A stretch of 64,000 nt of DNA from Gossypium raimondii. Lineage: Eukaryota; Streptophyta; Magnoliopsida; Malvales; Malvaceae. The notes under the pieces are model-generated. The model did not search any database and was not told where the DNA came from. It saw only the letters and a list, made by a program, of their open reading frames with translations. Location: positions 6,262,001 through 6,326,000 of the forward strand of contig NC_068569.1 in the NCBI RefSeq assembly GCF_025698545.1, given 5' to 3'. The position numbers and the translations under genes are program-made. Shown piece by piece: positions 36,901 through 50,311 of this stretch; the stretch's first letter is position 1; each line of letters begins with the position of its first letter.

Positions 36901-37239
36901 TGAATTCGGCCCATTTTAGTACTAGATCTGTTCAGCACAAAAAACGTATTTCCCTTGAAATGAGTTTTTTGGCAATATGGGTATGACAAAATTGGGCGAC
37001 TTCATGTTGATATTAAAAATGTCCACATTATTTCAAAAGATAGTTAAAAAGCTTTTAAATTAGTTTATAAATTCGTAATGTAGAAAATAATTATAATAAA
37101 GTTTTATTCAATCTTAACTCAATAAAATGTTAATACTTTAAAATTTTTTAAATTTTAATGAATTGAATTAGCTATTTAATTGAGTGCTTCAATTTATTGA
37201 TATAATTGTAAATGGAAATATAATTTATGACCTATATAT

Positions 37240-37480
37240 TACAAGGATTTATTTTTAACATAATTGAAGAGTTGTATCATGCAAATATCGGTGAGGTTGT
37301 AGTATGAAGAAAAACTTGAGTCATGTATTTTGCTAAGAATAGTTAAAAGCATTTTGTGTGATAAGTCCAGATTTTGTATTTACATTTGGCAACCAAACCT
37401 TGGTGGTCTGCAAAGTTGCCTACACATCTTTGTTGATTCTTAATAAGTAAGGCCTGCAACTTTGGTTGCAGACACTCTTG
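37240..37480 (+). promoter_or_regulatory. Decayed core promoter of bZIP copy 2
   Basis: Homologous to 24180-24420. The CTGCAAC-TTTG-GTTGCAG hairpin is intact at 37454-37471, but TTATAAATA has become TTAATAAGTA, so the TATA box is gone. Confidence 0.6.
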
Positions 37481-37525
37481 CTCTTATCTCTTTTTTTTCC
37501 TTTCTGAAAACATTTCTGCTTAGAA

Positions 37526-37559
<34 letters not shown>

Positions 37560-38362
37560 CAGTGTCTTTTAGTGTTTGCCAAAGGCTTAACATACTTCAA
37601 ATGCAGAAACAGATTTTTCAGCCCTTGATCTTCTGCAAGAATATCATCATGTGAGTTCAATTGATTCCTCTTCTCTTTTCTTAAAAATCTTTTGATTCAT
37701 TCAATGTTGGTTTCCCAGAATCACAAAAATGTTGCTTGTCTCTGTAAATAGTTTGAGAAAAAAAATCTGATTGAGATTTGATAATTGTTGGTATCATATT
37801 ATGATTATTCTTTTTCAATTTAAACTAGTATTCTCTTTTATGTAGTTTTGGCTCGTTGTATATAATTGCACTGTTTTATTAGATGATTGGTTGGTACATA
37901 TTAAAATATGAGTACAGAAATATAATTCTTCAAATATATTGAAAGATTTGGGAAAAATTAAATATACTCATACTCAAGATGTATTCAAATGCGACATTCA
38001 TTCGAATCTTTGTAACATAAACCTGTTGTGCTTTAGAATACAAACAACAATCCTTACAGTGTTTTGTTGTTAGCCTTTTTAACTCAAATGATATTACTGA
38101 CATGATACTGAATTTAACTCAAATTGCTATTTTCATTTTTCCTAGTAAAAATCTGAACTTTTGGTTAACTTCTTCGATTAATCATGATACTCCAGGTCTT
38201 GCAAAGATAAAAAATTTAAGTACTTTTAATTTCTCAACAATTATGACTTGATCACTATATATATATATATATATGCGCGCGCATAGTTTATGAATTAGTT
38301 GGCAATTAAACTATCTGAATTTTTATTTTTTTTTGTATAACTTTGGTGATTAAGGGAGAATA

Positions 38363-39602
38363 ATGGGGGATAATACATTGGATTGGGCTAGTTTACTTGG
38401 TGGATTACCAGACTCTGATGAATTGATGTCACTGTTAATGAATGATGTCAAAGTTGAGAAACCAGAAGATGAACAGCCGCAAGAAGGCAGCAAATTCCTA
38501 GTGCAACCTACAACAGTGATACCACAGCAGCAGGACATTCATAATGTCGCCACAGATGTTGAAACTGGTTCTTCTTCTTGTCGTCTAAATGATCAGAATA
38601 AGATTATCAGAAATGGAGGGTGTTTAATTAATCCATTAGGGTTCCCATATAGGTCTCGAATGTAGGTTTTGGCTGCAGATGCACCATCAGGAAGTGGAGA
38701 GTTGCTCGTAATGAATGATTTACCTGTTTACAAGAGAGGGAGGAACAAAATATTACAAGAAGCCATTGAACAGGCTGAGCAGAAGAAGAGGAAGAATAAG
38801 ATCAAAAAACAGATATTCAGCTGCAAAATCTCGAGCCAGGTCTCAGGTGCGTATGTGTGTGCAGTAGTAGTAGAATCTAGAATACTGCCCCAAACTTAGC
38901 CAAGTTGTTCCATACAGTCATATCTAGAAGGCAGCATGTATATATATGCAAGCATACTAGTCGAAAATTACAATTCTTCCTTTCTTTTTCCTGTTTTATT
39001 AGTAGAGCTGAAACGGGAACTTAGTTCTTACGATTTTAATTTCCACAGATGTAACTGTTTTCCTATACTAAGGCTGCGATCTTGTTTTGAAGGAACGTAC
39101 AAGATTTCTGGAAGAAAAAGTGGAGCAATTGAGAAATGAGAATGCACATTTAAAGAAATTACTTTCCCTGGTGAGAGACCTCGTGTTTCTTCTTGGCAAG
39201 AAACTGAGAAAATATAGAATATTTTCCTTATTTGCTATGTATTACTTAGTGATTTTTGGCCTTTCTCATCTTGCATGATTTTATATGTCCAATGAACTTA
39301 ATATCCATATATCAAACTTTTCAAAGGAAAGAAATGCATCCCTCCAATTTATCAGATATTGTCTAAATCTTGTAAACAATCACCTTTTTCTGCATCATCA
39401 TGTATTATACCAGGGTTATCTCACATCGATTAAATTTTAAATTGTTTAAAGTTTTAAATTCAGACCGGATGCTAAAAGGGTAATTGTATTAATTTCTTCT
39501 ATTGTATGTACAGGAAAGAGAAGTGATGCAAGGGAAAAAGGCAAAACAGTGTTTAGAATCGGAAGAACTGCAGACATAGGAGCAGCTATATATGGAGACT
39601 AA
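38363..39602 (+). pseudogene. bZIP transcription factor copy 2, broken
   Basis: Collinear with bZIP copy 1 but with independent lesions. CAG became TAG at 38663-38665, stopping after about 100 residues. An extra A in the A-run at 38804-38809 shifts frame inside the basic region. A 44-bp deletion at 39277 removes all of exon 3 with its splice sites. The exon 4 homologue (39514-39602) has an in-frame TAG. Upstream, the leader-intron acceptor segment is missing and the TATA box is mutated. Exon 2 homologue is 39093-39170. The exon 1 remnant still encodes more consensus bZIP residues (SAAKSRARSQ) than the intact copy. No functional protein is expected. Confidence 0.93.
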
Positions 39603-40223
39603 TGAGGAGGTTTAAGCTCATCAAGATCAATGGTGGTGGTGAGACCGAGTAACAATATGGGATGACACAGTTTCATTTTTAAAGACATTATAGGATCTCC
39701 GTTATACATCAAATATATATAAAGAAAAGCTTTTTGTTTGCCATCAGTCGACCTGGCTTTCAAAATAAAGACAATCAGATTTGCAGTGAGCTAAAGGTAG
39801 ATCACGCTACTGTAAAGTTTTTGATAATTTATATATTACTATTGCCTGCAAAAAAACATGGTTTCAATTATATCCTAATAGCTAGAATCATGATTCACTT
39901 GGATCTTCAGAAAAGTATACAATGTTAGGAGCTGCAATAGTTTTAATCTCTTTTGAGTTCATCATTCAGAAAAGAAAGATATATATATATAAGCATATTT
40001 TACAATCAAGAGAGATAAATATGGCTGACTCAGTAATCAGATCTCAGCAGTAATGGATTGATAGAGTGCAAATGCTAAAAACAGCATAAACATTTTTTAT
40101 CAATCAAACTTCATATTAGCACCTAAAAACAGTGGCCAGTTAATGAGATTTACAGACTTTATGATCCGAAACAGATAAAGCTCTCGCCATAATAATAATA
40201 TCAGAAAATCAACATCAAATAAT

Positions 40224-40655
40224 TCAACACATACTTTGAATCCTCATCAACCTTTGAGAACTACTCCTTCTTCCCTCAGTCATAAGCGCTTTACGAGCTG
40301 AAGCAAGTCCAGTGGGAGCTAACAATGAATCAAACGATGAATAATCCATCCAGTCTTTAAGCAACTCTTCTTTACCCCATTTATCTGGTACCAAAACTCG
40401 TCCTGCAACCTCTTCTCGGTGTCTTTTAAGCCTTTCACGTCCCGAATCCTTGTCATTTCCATCACTGCAATGCCCTCTAGGAACCAAAGCTGACCCTTGT
40501 AGAACACCCCCATTACTGCAACTATAAGACTTGTCATGCAACAACATGACATCTTCTTCTTCATGTCCTAAACCAGGCATATTGTTGGAAACCCGGCGGA
40601 CGCTAACGGGCTTCGACGGATTATGATTCCGGGAACTGGGACTAATGCTAGACAT
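40224..40655 (-). CDS. BIC-family inhibitor of cryptochromes
   Basis: Single-exon frame of 143 residues starting MSSISPSSRN. Residues about 72-128 match the conserved block of BIC1/BIC2 proteins: GRERLKRHREEVAGRV, then PDKWGKEELLKDWMDYSSFD and SARKALMTEGRR. In Arabidopsis, BIC proteins bind photoexcited cryptochromes in the nucleus and block their dimerisation; that role is assumed here by homology. The frame can be extended upstream to an ATG at 40811. However, a TATA box (TTATATATATAA, about 40717-40728) lies between the two starts, so the ATG at 40655 is preferred. The last 65 bases are duplicated as a stub at 27202-27266. Confidence 0.8.
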   Translation of the reverse strand: MSSISPSSRNHNPSKPVSVRRVSNNMPGLGHEEEDVMLLHDKSYSCSNGGVLQGSALVPRGHCSDGNDKDSGRERLKRHREEVAGRVLVPDKWGKEELLKDWMDYSSFDSLLAPTGLASARKALMTEGRRSSSQRLMRIQSMC

Positions 40656-40745
40656 GTTAGCTTGATGATGATGGTGGTGGGGGTGATGTAAGTGTACAAA
40701 AGGGAGAGAGTGTAGAAGGGTTATATATATAAGATGGGTTTTGGT
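40656..40745 (-). promoter_or_regulatory. BIC core promoter and leader
   Basis: On the minus strand, CTTATATATATAACC at about 40716-40730 is a good TATA box. It puts the transcription start near 40690 and leaves a leader of about 35 bases rich in CACCACCATCATCATC. Confidence 0.6.
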
Positions 40746-40811
40746 GTAAGCAAATAGGTGTGGGGGAATTGAAGTGCACGTCACCAAATGATGGCTTTCT
40801 ATGGCTTTCAA

Positions 40812-41924
40812 TGCACAAACGTTTCATCAAAGCTAAGAGTCTTACAATTGTGTGGCTTTGAGTTGTGGAGTTGATTAGGAAAGATATTGGCTTTGATTTA
40901 TTCTTATTTATTTTATTTATGCCTTAAAAGAAAAGGTGAAAGGTGGACAATTAATGTATGGGGGCCTCCAATGGGGTTTGGGGTATTGGGTTTTAGAGTG
41001 CTTTTTGAGGTTCAAAACTCAGCTCACCATCACATATGCTTGATTTTCTCCTTTGCTAAAGATGTGGACATACTCAAAACTAGGTTCAGATATTTTCTTT
41101 TACATTTCACCTTTAAAATTTCTTCAACTTTTTATTGTATATATTTTGTTGAATATATTCATTTTTTGTATGGAGGAATTTTGAAAAAACAAAAAAAACA
41201 AAAAAAAAGAACCACCTCTGTAAATATTTTTTTATATTTAGGAATTTATTTTACCAGATTCCGTTTTAGACGGTTGATGCTGTTGCAATTTATCTTCTGA
41301 TAAGTGGACCGAGTTAGATTTCGTTGCCTGTTCTATTAAAGATATTCAAATCAGGCTAACCTGAGATCGTAAAGCCCTTGTTCAAGGCCCAAATTGAATT
41401 ACTAGTTAAATCCTGAGACTAATATCCTCAATAACCTTAAAACAGAATAAACAATGTCAAACAAATAGACATAATAAATTTCCAAGTTTTATCAAGTTTG
41501 CAAGAAGAAAGGCTTATGCATCGTATGTAAAGCATGGTTGCTTTATATCATAAGAAATCATCATCAAAGGGAAAATATGTTTTAATTCTTTCTTCAGCAA
41601 AAAAAAAAAAAAAATGATAAACCTGTGGATAATGTACACATAATTGTTATCCAGATAAATGAAGAACTGCAAACAATTCTTAACCAAGAGAGGGGAACAA
41701 TGGGGAAATTTGCATCAAAAGTTAGCCATGATTTTCTCTCATACCAAAGATGAAATATTTGTTCATATCACATTCTTCACAATCTTTCCATGTCTAATCT
41801 TTCCATGTCTTCTTCTTTCTCGATTTTTATAATATGGTTAGCAAGAAAAGGGGTTCCAGTGATGGCACCATGACAGAAAGACAAGAAAGTTATGCCATTC
41901 CCATGAACATATGCAGAGGCAGAG
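40812..41924. other. Intergenic between BIC and TMN
   Basis: BIC upstream DNA on the left and TMN 3' flank on the right. The plus ORF 40887-41300 is long but hydrophobic and of no recognisable family. It runs away from BIC in its upstream region, so I do not call it. Confidence 0.4.
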
Positions 41925-44900
41925 TCATTCGCTCTTAACAGCTCGGTAAATGTAGCGAACGAACATAAGGGAAGAACGGAAGCCTACTGTGCCAAGCATC
42001 AAGAAGAATGCATAGCACATGCAGGCATTGTAGCCGAAAACAAATGAGAACTGCAATAAGCCACTCATGCTTGACCTTGTGTAGAAGTAGATACAATAAG
42101 CAAACATAAAAATGGCGGTTGAGCCCCCACAAAACACAGATCTGCATCAAGCCAAAACACCAAGTGTTTGAAATGTTATGGCAATGCAAGGGGAATTATA
42201 GGGGGAAAAAAACGAATGAAGCACTTATTTCCAAAAATGAAGCCGAGCTACGTTAGCCAGTTCCAGGAAGCAAAAAGCGGAAGGAAAATATGGGAAAAAA
42301 TCCAACAAACAACAGCACCATATGTTGTTAAAAAGACCCCCACTTTTTTGCTCCTAGACTTTGAATAGATACAACAAAACCAACAAGTTTCCATTTTTTA
42401 TTTGTATAGGCGCTTTTCTTGAAGAAAAATTGAAAATTTATTTGAAAGTATCTGTAATACAATATTTCATACTAACTAAAAAAAGCCCAGCAGATTGAGA
42501 TTTTGCAGCCAGTTTTAAACATCGACTAGCCCTAAACTATGTTACTAGAATTTGGTTGTGAATGCTGGGCATAGGTATGTGCTCAAAATGGGTATGTACA
42601 CTTTTTTCCAAGATTCCAAGTATGGAGGACTGTCCTCAGAGGATCATATCCCAAGACCCGTGTCCAACTGTGTGTCAAACATGTTTACTTCAAAAAAGAA
42701 ATGAAATCTAAGTAACATAGGTCCTAAACACATAAAATCCTACCTGTGCATAGGAGCTGCAAACTTTCCAAAAAGGTAGGCAGCAATCAAAAATTGCATT
42801 GCAAAATCATGAGATCTGTGAGATCTCATATCATCACGAGTCCTACTAATATGAGGTAAGAAACCTAGACACTAACCTCCATAATCAACCCCATAGTTGC
42901 ATTCACTGTGCATATTCATGTGTGTGAATGTCCATGCATATAAAATTGCAACATAACATACCTCCACCACCATTGATGATCTTCCACGGATAGCTGAATA
43001 TATGTCAAACCAACACTTAATATTGCAGTGATCAGGATGAGGATGATGAACATAATAAACAAAATGCTGGGAAGAGTGAATATCCTGTATCCCCACAAGC
43101 TCGCATATAAATGTTGTAACTCAAGGACAATAGCACTAAATGGTAAGAAACCCCCAAGAAACATCTGGCAAGGAGTATCTCGATACCAAGGCAACGGAGG
43201 AATCTCTCTCGGGTATCTTTTAGTAGCACAAGGTGACTGAAACGCAGACCTAAAGAGGTATCCTATCACCCCACCCAACACAAGTAACGGAATGGTGAGA
43301 AAAGCATATAGGAGAATGATAACCATGATAGTGCCAAAAGGGAGTGCCGCGGTGGCCCCATAAGATACAGCAACCACATTAAGAATGGAACCAATCACAA
43401 ACAAGGGACCTGCATACATGATTCCAGCCAGCAGGACACTCCTTTCCTGAAAATCCGACAGTTCTTATTTAACAAACAAGCCAAAAAGGCTCCTTTAGTG
43501 TGTGCAACATTAAATAATATTAAAAACATACCCATCCAGTTTCAGCAAACTGACAGTGGAAGGAAGCTGTAGTGTATCCAGCAACTACAGATGTCAGAGA
43601 ATATAAAATGACAAGCGCAGTGCATAGTGTTCCACGATTGTAGGGATAGAGAATTCCAAGACACACCAATACAAATAAGGAGCAAACTCTGAAAGGAAAT
43701 ACAACAGTGTTAAAAGGAAATCTTAAACTTCCATAATGAGAATCAATAGACTTAGCATAACACCACGAAAATCAAGAAAGGAAGAACTTTTGAATCTGAT
43801 TTTATTTTAAAACTACATTCTATAACGGCAATTTTTTTAAAGTATCATAAATATGCAATAATGATTCCATAGAGAAAGCATTCAAGTTACACTTTATGAG
43901 GACAGATGCCACAGATATGAAAGTGTAAATAAGTTGTAGAAACAGAAGGCAACGCGAAGGATGCAAAAGGAAGAGGAAAAGGAAGAATATGAAGGTGAAT
44001 AAGGTTTAGTTTAATTAAATATGTCATTAATCAGCAAGAGGCAGTTGATTCCAGTGCATGCATCATACCAATCGTCGTTAGCCAACCACATGAAGTGGAG
44101 AAGACTTTGTTTTTTCTTGTTGTACTTATCAGAAATCAGCAAGTAATTAATAAATATGAAGAAGACGCCAAGCAGATAGGAGAAAAATAGTGATTAGCTT
44201 ACAAGGTTAGCAGCTGAGTACCCACGCCCATGACAGCACAAAACAAGGACTTATTTCGAGGATATCTAAATACATCACCATGAATATATTTCCAACCAAC
44301 CTCCTTGTCATCTTCTTCATCTCCAGTTGAAAACCTGCTATTCGTGCATTGAACCTTAGCCTCAAAGTACAAAAAAGAACCTTTGTCTAAAATAAGTCGG
44401 CATTGTAAACAATAACAAAAGGCATATTACGTTCTCAAGTCATTCCTCAGACGCCTCATGAAAAGCAAAGTAAGTAATCCTATCAATAGCATAATAGTGA
44501 TAACTGAGTTGATGAATGAAAACCAATGAATTTTCAGGTGGATTGGGAGGGATGAAGCCCTTGAATATCTATCCATTCTGGTATCAAAAGCAGCTGATGT
44601 GGTATTCCAGACGACTGAATAAGTGAACTGAACGTCAACCCCTACATCTTCTGTTATATCAACAACCTGATTTGGGTCACCAATTGCATGTACTTCTATA
44701 ATTTGGTTTCCATTATAAAGCACATCAAACTGTACATGTTTGAAAAGAAAATACTTGAGTGACTTCTTCTCAAGTGTCCAACTGTCTTCTTCAATTTTCC
44801 CAACAAAACCCCAAAATGGTAGATCATCATAGTACATCTGAAAGTAAAAATCATTAATGACAGCATCTCTAAATTTTGCAACATCATCTCCTTCAAGCTT

Positions 44901-46319
44901 CTTGTGACACAATGTCTCTGCAACTTTGTTCTCTCGGAAGTTCAACTTATATAGAGCACTGGTCAGGCGGTCACCACTCAGAACTTCCCCAAGGGACTCC
45001 TTCTTTTGTACTACAGGGTCTGCAAACCACAAAGTGTGAACTTACAAGTACAACTCCAAACTACACAAGCTCAAAATTTGGAATAGATGAAACCTCAATG
45101 CTACCGTTTAACTTTTGGCAATAAAAAGACAAAACAAAACAAAACAAAAGAGATAGAGGCATAGGCAGAGAAAAAGAACATTCAAGTGATATTGTGAGTT
45201 CCACAATGTAACTCTAAGACCCTAGGGCCCAGAATTTAGAAAAACTTGGTCTAGAAACTTCATCCACGGTAAATGTAGGATAATTTGATTTTAACCAATA
45301 ATGTTAATAAATACCAAGTTCACATTACTCCAAGTTTATACCATGAAATCAGTTATGAAATTCTTTAGGGTGCATAATATCAAATTTAAGAAGCAATTCT
45401 GATGATTATTGCTAACCTGGACCACAGAACGGCAATTCGTAGTATTGGTAAGTCTCACTGCAGTACAAAAACAGTTTGAGGATAAAAAGTAAGACCGCAA
45501 GGAATTGGTAGCCGGAAAGGGAAATGGAAATTAGCAGTTGAAGTAAATTTTCTGCTAAGGACAAAATGTTAACTTAGAACCATAAACATTCATCTCATTC
45601 CCAAGGCAGAGTGTTCTAAGGAGTCACTCTAGTCTAAGTTCTAGACTTCTAGTTCTACCCCAGGATCATTTATAAGATAACCAATCTAACATCAAACCGG
45701 CTAACTGCATAATAAAAGTTCAACATTCTCAAAATTATTAATAAAGTTTTATTTCTATTATCAGTCTTGTGTTCTTCAAATTTTAGTTATTTTGACCATT
45801 AATCACTAAAATGCCTTAAAGGGATTTGAATTGATATCTCAATAACCAAAACACCAAAAAGGCTCGAGCTTTTCAGTATTGACCGGAAACTAACATACAC
45901 AACAAGGTCATTGTCTAATTACAATTCAGATCCTACCCTTCAACATGCTTTTACAAAGTAACTACTACACTTTCATAACCCAAAAATCTTTTACAGACAG
46001 TTGACTTCACAAAATGAAAATCAGACGCTAACCCATCAAAGTATATTGATCTCCACATCAGTTTAAACAATACCCATTTCTTAGAAACACGTAACATACT
46101 AAATTCCCAAGAAATAAAATTGAAACTTCAAGTAAAGATGGATTTTTCAAAGATTCAGTACCTGGGATTGTTGAGGGGACCAACTTTGTTGACAAATAAA
46201 GGGACGTGATCTCCTACATTGTAGCGGTGATTGTCTGGTGATGATGCAATGGATCGCAAACTTGTTAACAACAGCGGTATAATGATTAGACTGAGTTTCA
46301 GAGCTTCCATTTTACTCAT
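41925..46319 (-). CDS. TMN5: Transmembrane nine (TMN/TM9SF, EMP70) protein
   Basis: Seven exons on the minus strand join in frame: 46162-46319, 45417-45457, 44431-45019, 44203-44334, 43532-43688, 42962-43446 and 41925-42141. They give 592 residues, the usual length for the short plant TMN group. There is a signal peptide ([17 protein letters not shown]), then the lumenal domain with [32 protein letters not shown] and [18 protein letters not shown] first membrane span ([16 protein letters not shown]) and a cytosolic loop ([23 protein letters not shown]) follow, then eight or so further spans. The C-terminus [10 protein letters not shown] carries the K-x-E type signal that holds TMN proteins in the Golgi. 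Best resemblance, from memory, is Arabidopsis TMN5 (At1g08350). The family works in endomembrane cargo sorting. Confidence 0.93.
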
Positions 46320-49300
46320 TTCTTCCCAAAGCTGGAGACGTGAGAGTCAGAGCCGGGATGGAAAGGAAGCTGTTAAACGAAAGAGATTCATCCTTTATTG
46401 CTACTTTAAACGCATCGTTTACTTATACTGCGTGGTCATTAAAACGCTGCGTCTTACTCTCTTTTTTTTTTTTGCTAAGTATAAATGATTGCTTTTATAT
46501 TTCATGAAATTATAAAGGAATATGTATTTTTTATTTAATATGAATGAATATTTGAAAATGGCCATTACAGGTAAAACGTTTTTTAATTAAAAACTATATT
46601 TGGATAGGATAAACTAATTGTGTATATTTGTATGAAAATAATGTGCAAAAGTATATATTATTATTAAAGTTGTTATAAATAAAGTTTCCAATTGATAATA
46701 AGTTTTGATTTATGAGACAAATATTTTATAAGTGTTTTTTTTATGTTATTCATGTTTGTTTTACTGTCTTTATTTGAGGTTTGAGGTTTGTGGTTGTCAT
46801 TCTTAATAATGTAAGTCTATTAGGTTTAAATCTACATCTCCTCTTAAAATGTAATATATTTTATCATCGCACCTAACATTGATTGATAATTATTTCAATA
46901 AATTATTTAAAATAAAATCAACATAATATATTTTTAATTAGTTATTTAACTATATATTTTATTTAACATTTTCCTCTGAAGTTAAAAACCCTATCCTTAA
47001 TTGAATTTTAAAAGTAAACCTTTTGCAAAATTTTGGTATCTAAACTTAGTCTTAATGTATAATTTATTTTAATTTTTATATATTAATTTTAAAGTTTATT
47101 TTGAATTAATATCTCTTCATTTTACGATTTTATTTAATTAAATTAAGTTTTAAAGTTAAAATATCAAATTTACTAAATATTGAATTGTTAAATTATAGTT
47201 TTAAAAACATATATTAATAATATTTATCAATTTATATTTATATGTTTTCAAATATAATAAGAATTAATTAAGTAAAAATAATTGTAAATTTATAAAAAAT
47301 GAATATTAAAAAATAACAATAAAAACAAATTAATTTAGCAATATATATGTAATAAATAAAGTGTAAAAATTATTAAAAATTTTATTTAAGTCATAATAAA
47401 TTAATATTAATACTATAATGAATTTTTGTATTGTTTTAATATTAAATGTTTTAGGATAAAAATATTAATATAATTGATTCTAAATTAGTTAATATTTAAA
47501 ATTTGTAATTACATTACTTTTTTTCATTTCATCAATGATTTTAAACAGAAACTAATGTCATAAAGAATATTATAAAATTAATATAAACAATTGTCTCATG
47601 CATTAGATGAAAATACAAACTAACTTAAGATATAACATCTAAACATTTTAATTTAATACAATTAAATTTGCATGTTATAAATTTTATCCACTAAACAATA
47701 TATCATCTTTAACCTTTCTAGTATAATACATTTTTAATTTATCTTACTCTTTATTCTATACTTTTTTTCCTATTTAATTTATCGTTATAAGATTTGAACT
47801 TTTTTTAGAGGTTGAAATTAGACCTATTCATGAGTCAGGTGGTTCATCGATCTAATTTGGACTGGGCTTGAACAAAAAAAAATTATATTCGAATTAAGCT
47901 GAGTCAACTTGAATTTAAATTAAATGATTTTAAAAATATTTAACTAAAAATTAATTATAAAATATATAAATATTAATATAAAAGCATTGTTTTATTATTT
48001 TTAAGAGTAATATAATTTTTTTTAAGTGAATCCTAACAGATTTTTTGGAATCAAACTTTAGCAACTAATGAATATTTCTAGTTGAGATCCTCCAATATCC
48101 GAAAGCTATAAACTTTAGCTAATGGAGACCTCTTAAAAGGTGGAAGAAGAATCTTTTCAATACACAATGAAGTTAAAACCCTTAACTAGTTTCGGCTTTC
48201 AAAAGTGTAGTAGAAACAATGAAAAACACCTAAATTTTTAGGTCAAAATTAGTGTAAAAAAATATTTTTTCACCCAAACACAAAAGTTGAGAAATGTACT
48301 TTTGAATTCAGTTAAATTCTACTACTAATTTGTATACCATGTTTAAATTGTGGATTTAGTCCTTCTTCTTTAATTTAGTCAATTTTAAGCTTTATATTTT
48401 TGAGTTTTAAATTTTCAATGTTACTTGTAATTAAATTCATTTTAAACAATTTAATGTGATAAATATATTATTTATCATATTTGTGATATCATGTTAGCTT
48501 TCTATTTTCACATATTACACAAAAAAAACTAGATAATAGATTTAGCGTTTGTCGTTAGCATTAATATTGAAAATTTTAAAAGTGTAGAGAATAAGAACGA
48601 TCCAATTGAATAACATAAACTAAGCTTACAACTTTATGTATAATACCGTTTGGGTAAGGATTGAAATTTCAAAATATTAAAATTAATCAAATTAAAGTAT
48701 ATGAACTAAATTCACAATTTTAAAAAAATACAAGGATTAATAGCATAATTTGACGTTTGAATTATGAAAAAAAAAACAGGCTTCAGCTATACAGGGCTGG
48801 TTGAATGAACAAACTCCAGCTGGAGGCGCTGAAAGTACAAACACATTTTATGTTATTTCATAATTTTAAACTGTAAGATGTCTTAGAAATTTTATGAAAT
48901 ATTTATATATAACATATTATTATGGAATTCATAGTGTTGGTGTGAGAAACAAAAAAAAATGGTCTGTTAATGCTTTTGGTTTGGTTGGATTTAATTGTCT
49001 GTAATGTTCTCATTTGTAAACAGAGAACATTCTTGTTTTTTGTTTAGCACTGCCTACGCATAAATTTGAGAACCCAAGCAAAATTATGTCATTCCATCAT
49101 TAACCCATAAAAAAAGAGAGCTTGAAATTCGAAACAGTAGGTAATCAATCAGTAGGATAATGATATTAAAATAAGCTTTTCATTACCAAATTTGTCTTTA
49201 TGTCTCTAAAACAACTCATAAATCTTTTATATTTTCTTTTCATATATGGTTTGAATTAGTCCGTACAATATTAGAGGAGTGTTTTAGGTGGAAAACGTTA

Positions 49301-50308
49301 TAGCAAAGAAATAAACGAGTTAACGCATGAATGATTGCAATTCTAAAGAAAGTGAATTTTGAGTAATAGTGTTGACATAGTAGCAATTAAAAACCAATAA
49401 CGGAACTGAATAATTTGAAGTGCGTTAATATTTAACTTCATGTGATGATAATTAACAATAAAATCCTCTTCACGAATCGCTCACTCATGGGATTTGAAAA
49501 TCATCCTAAAAAACTCAATATCTACAAATACAAAAGAATACCTAATAGTTGTAACCTTAATCAATAAAAATTCACAATGATTTCGCTGTCTGGTGCATTG
49601 TGAAGAGTATATTTTAGGCTAGTATTTCAGTTAATTCCACGGATTTATATAAGATTTTCTTTTAGTATTTTATTTAATCCCACAATTAGGATTTAACATG
49701 TTGGACAATTTTAAAAATTAATTATAAATGTATTTAATAATTATGAAAGTAGTATTAAAATAAGTAAATTTTGGACGTAATTGTAATAATGAAACACTAT
49801 AACAAATTTAACTATATCTGTCTATCTCTGTTTTTTATTATCATACCTAATTAAAATTAATAGTTAATGATACTTGTACCAACAAAATTTGATGATACTA
49901 CAAAATTTTAATAGTTAATGCAATTCTCTATATAAAAGAGGTGCACTATATTTACATAACAGTTACAATTTTATTAAAAATACAAGATATACTTTTTTAA
50001 CCATACATGATATATCCTACAATTGTATGTATTCAAAATAAATATTAATGTTTGTTGATAAATTATATAAGTTTTGGGGTAAATATTTATAAATAGAATT
50101 AGAAATGAAAGAAGAGTGACATATTTATTAATTTATAATTTTTTTAATAAATTAATTAATAAATTTTAAACATTTCCTTTAGTTAGTCTGCAATATTGTT
50201 TATGATGTTTGAGTGATAAAAGTTAAATATTTTTACATAAATTTTAGATTAGATAAAGAAAAGAGTATTAAAAAATTATGTTAAATTCGATTCTAAATTT
50301 AGTAACAT
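46320..50308. other. AT-rich intergenic, about 4 kb
   Basis: 46320-46480 is the TMN upstream region. The rest is strongly AT-rich with no gene, tRNA or clear terminal repeats that I could find. The palindrome CTCCAGCTGGAG lies at 48814-48825. Confidence 0.5.
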
Positions 50309-50311
50309 TTA

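Larger units (their letters stand above)
28100..40288. repeat. Segmental duplication, copy 2
   Basis: Collinear with 10340-27266 (anchors are listed there). It lacks the MITEs at 11797-12460 and 16985-17139. It has its own inserted or replaced stretches (about 30822-31850 and 33590-34360). It keeps an intact RPL10a but a broken bZIP. Its right end continues into the complete BIC gene, so it holds the original right boundary. Confidence 0.9.

Noticed and set aside
40656-40811. N-terminal extension of the BIC frame to the ATG at 40811
   Set aside because: The TATA box at about 40717-40728 lies within it, so transcripts should begin downstream; the extension is His-rich and unlike the family.
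40887-41300. Plus-strand ORF of 137 codons upstream of BIC
   Set aside because: It is hydrophobic and Phe-rich, has no family resemblance, and sits in BIC upstream DNA without a visible promoter of its own.
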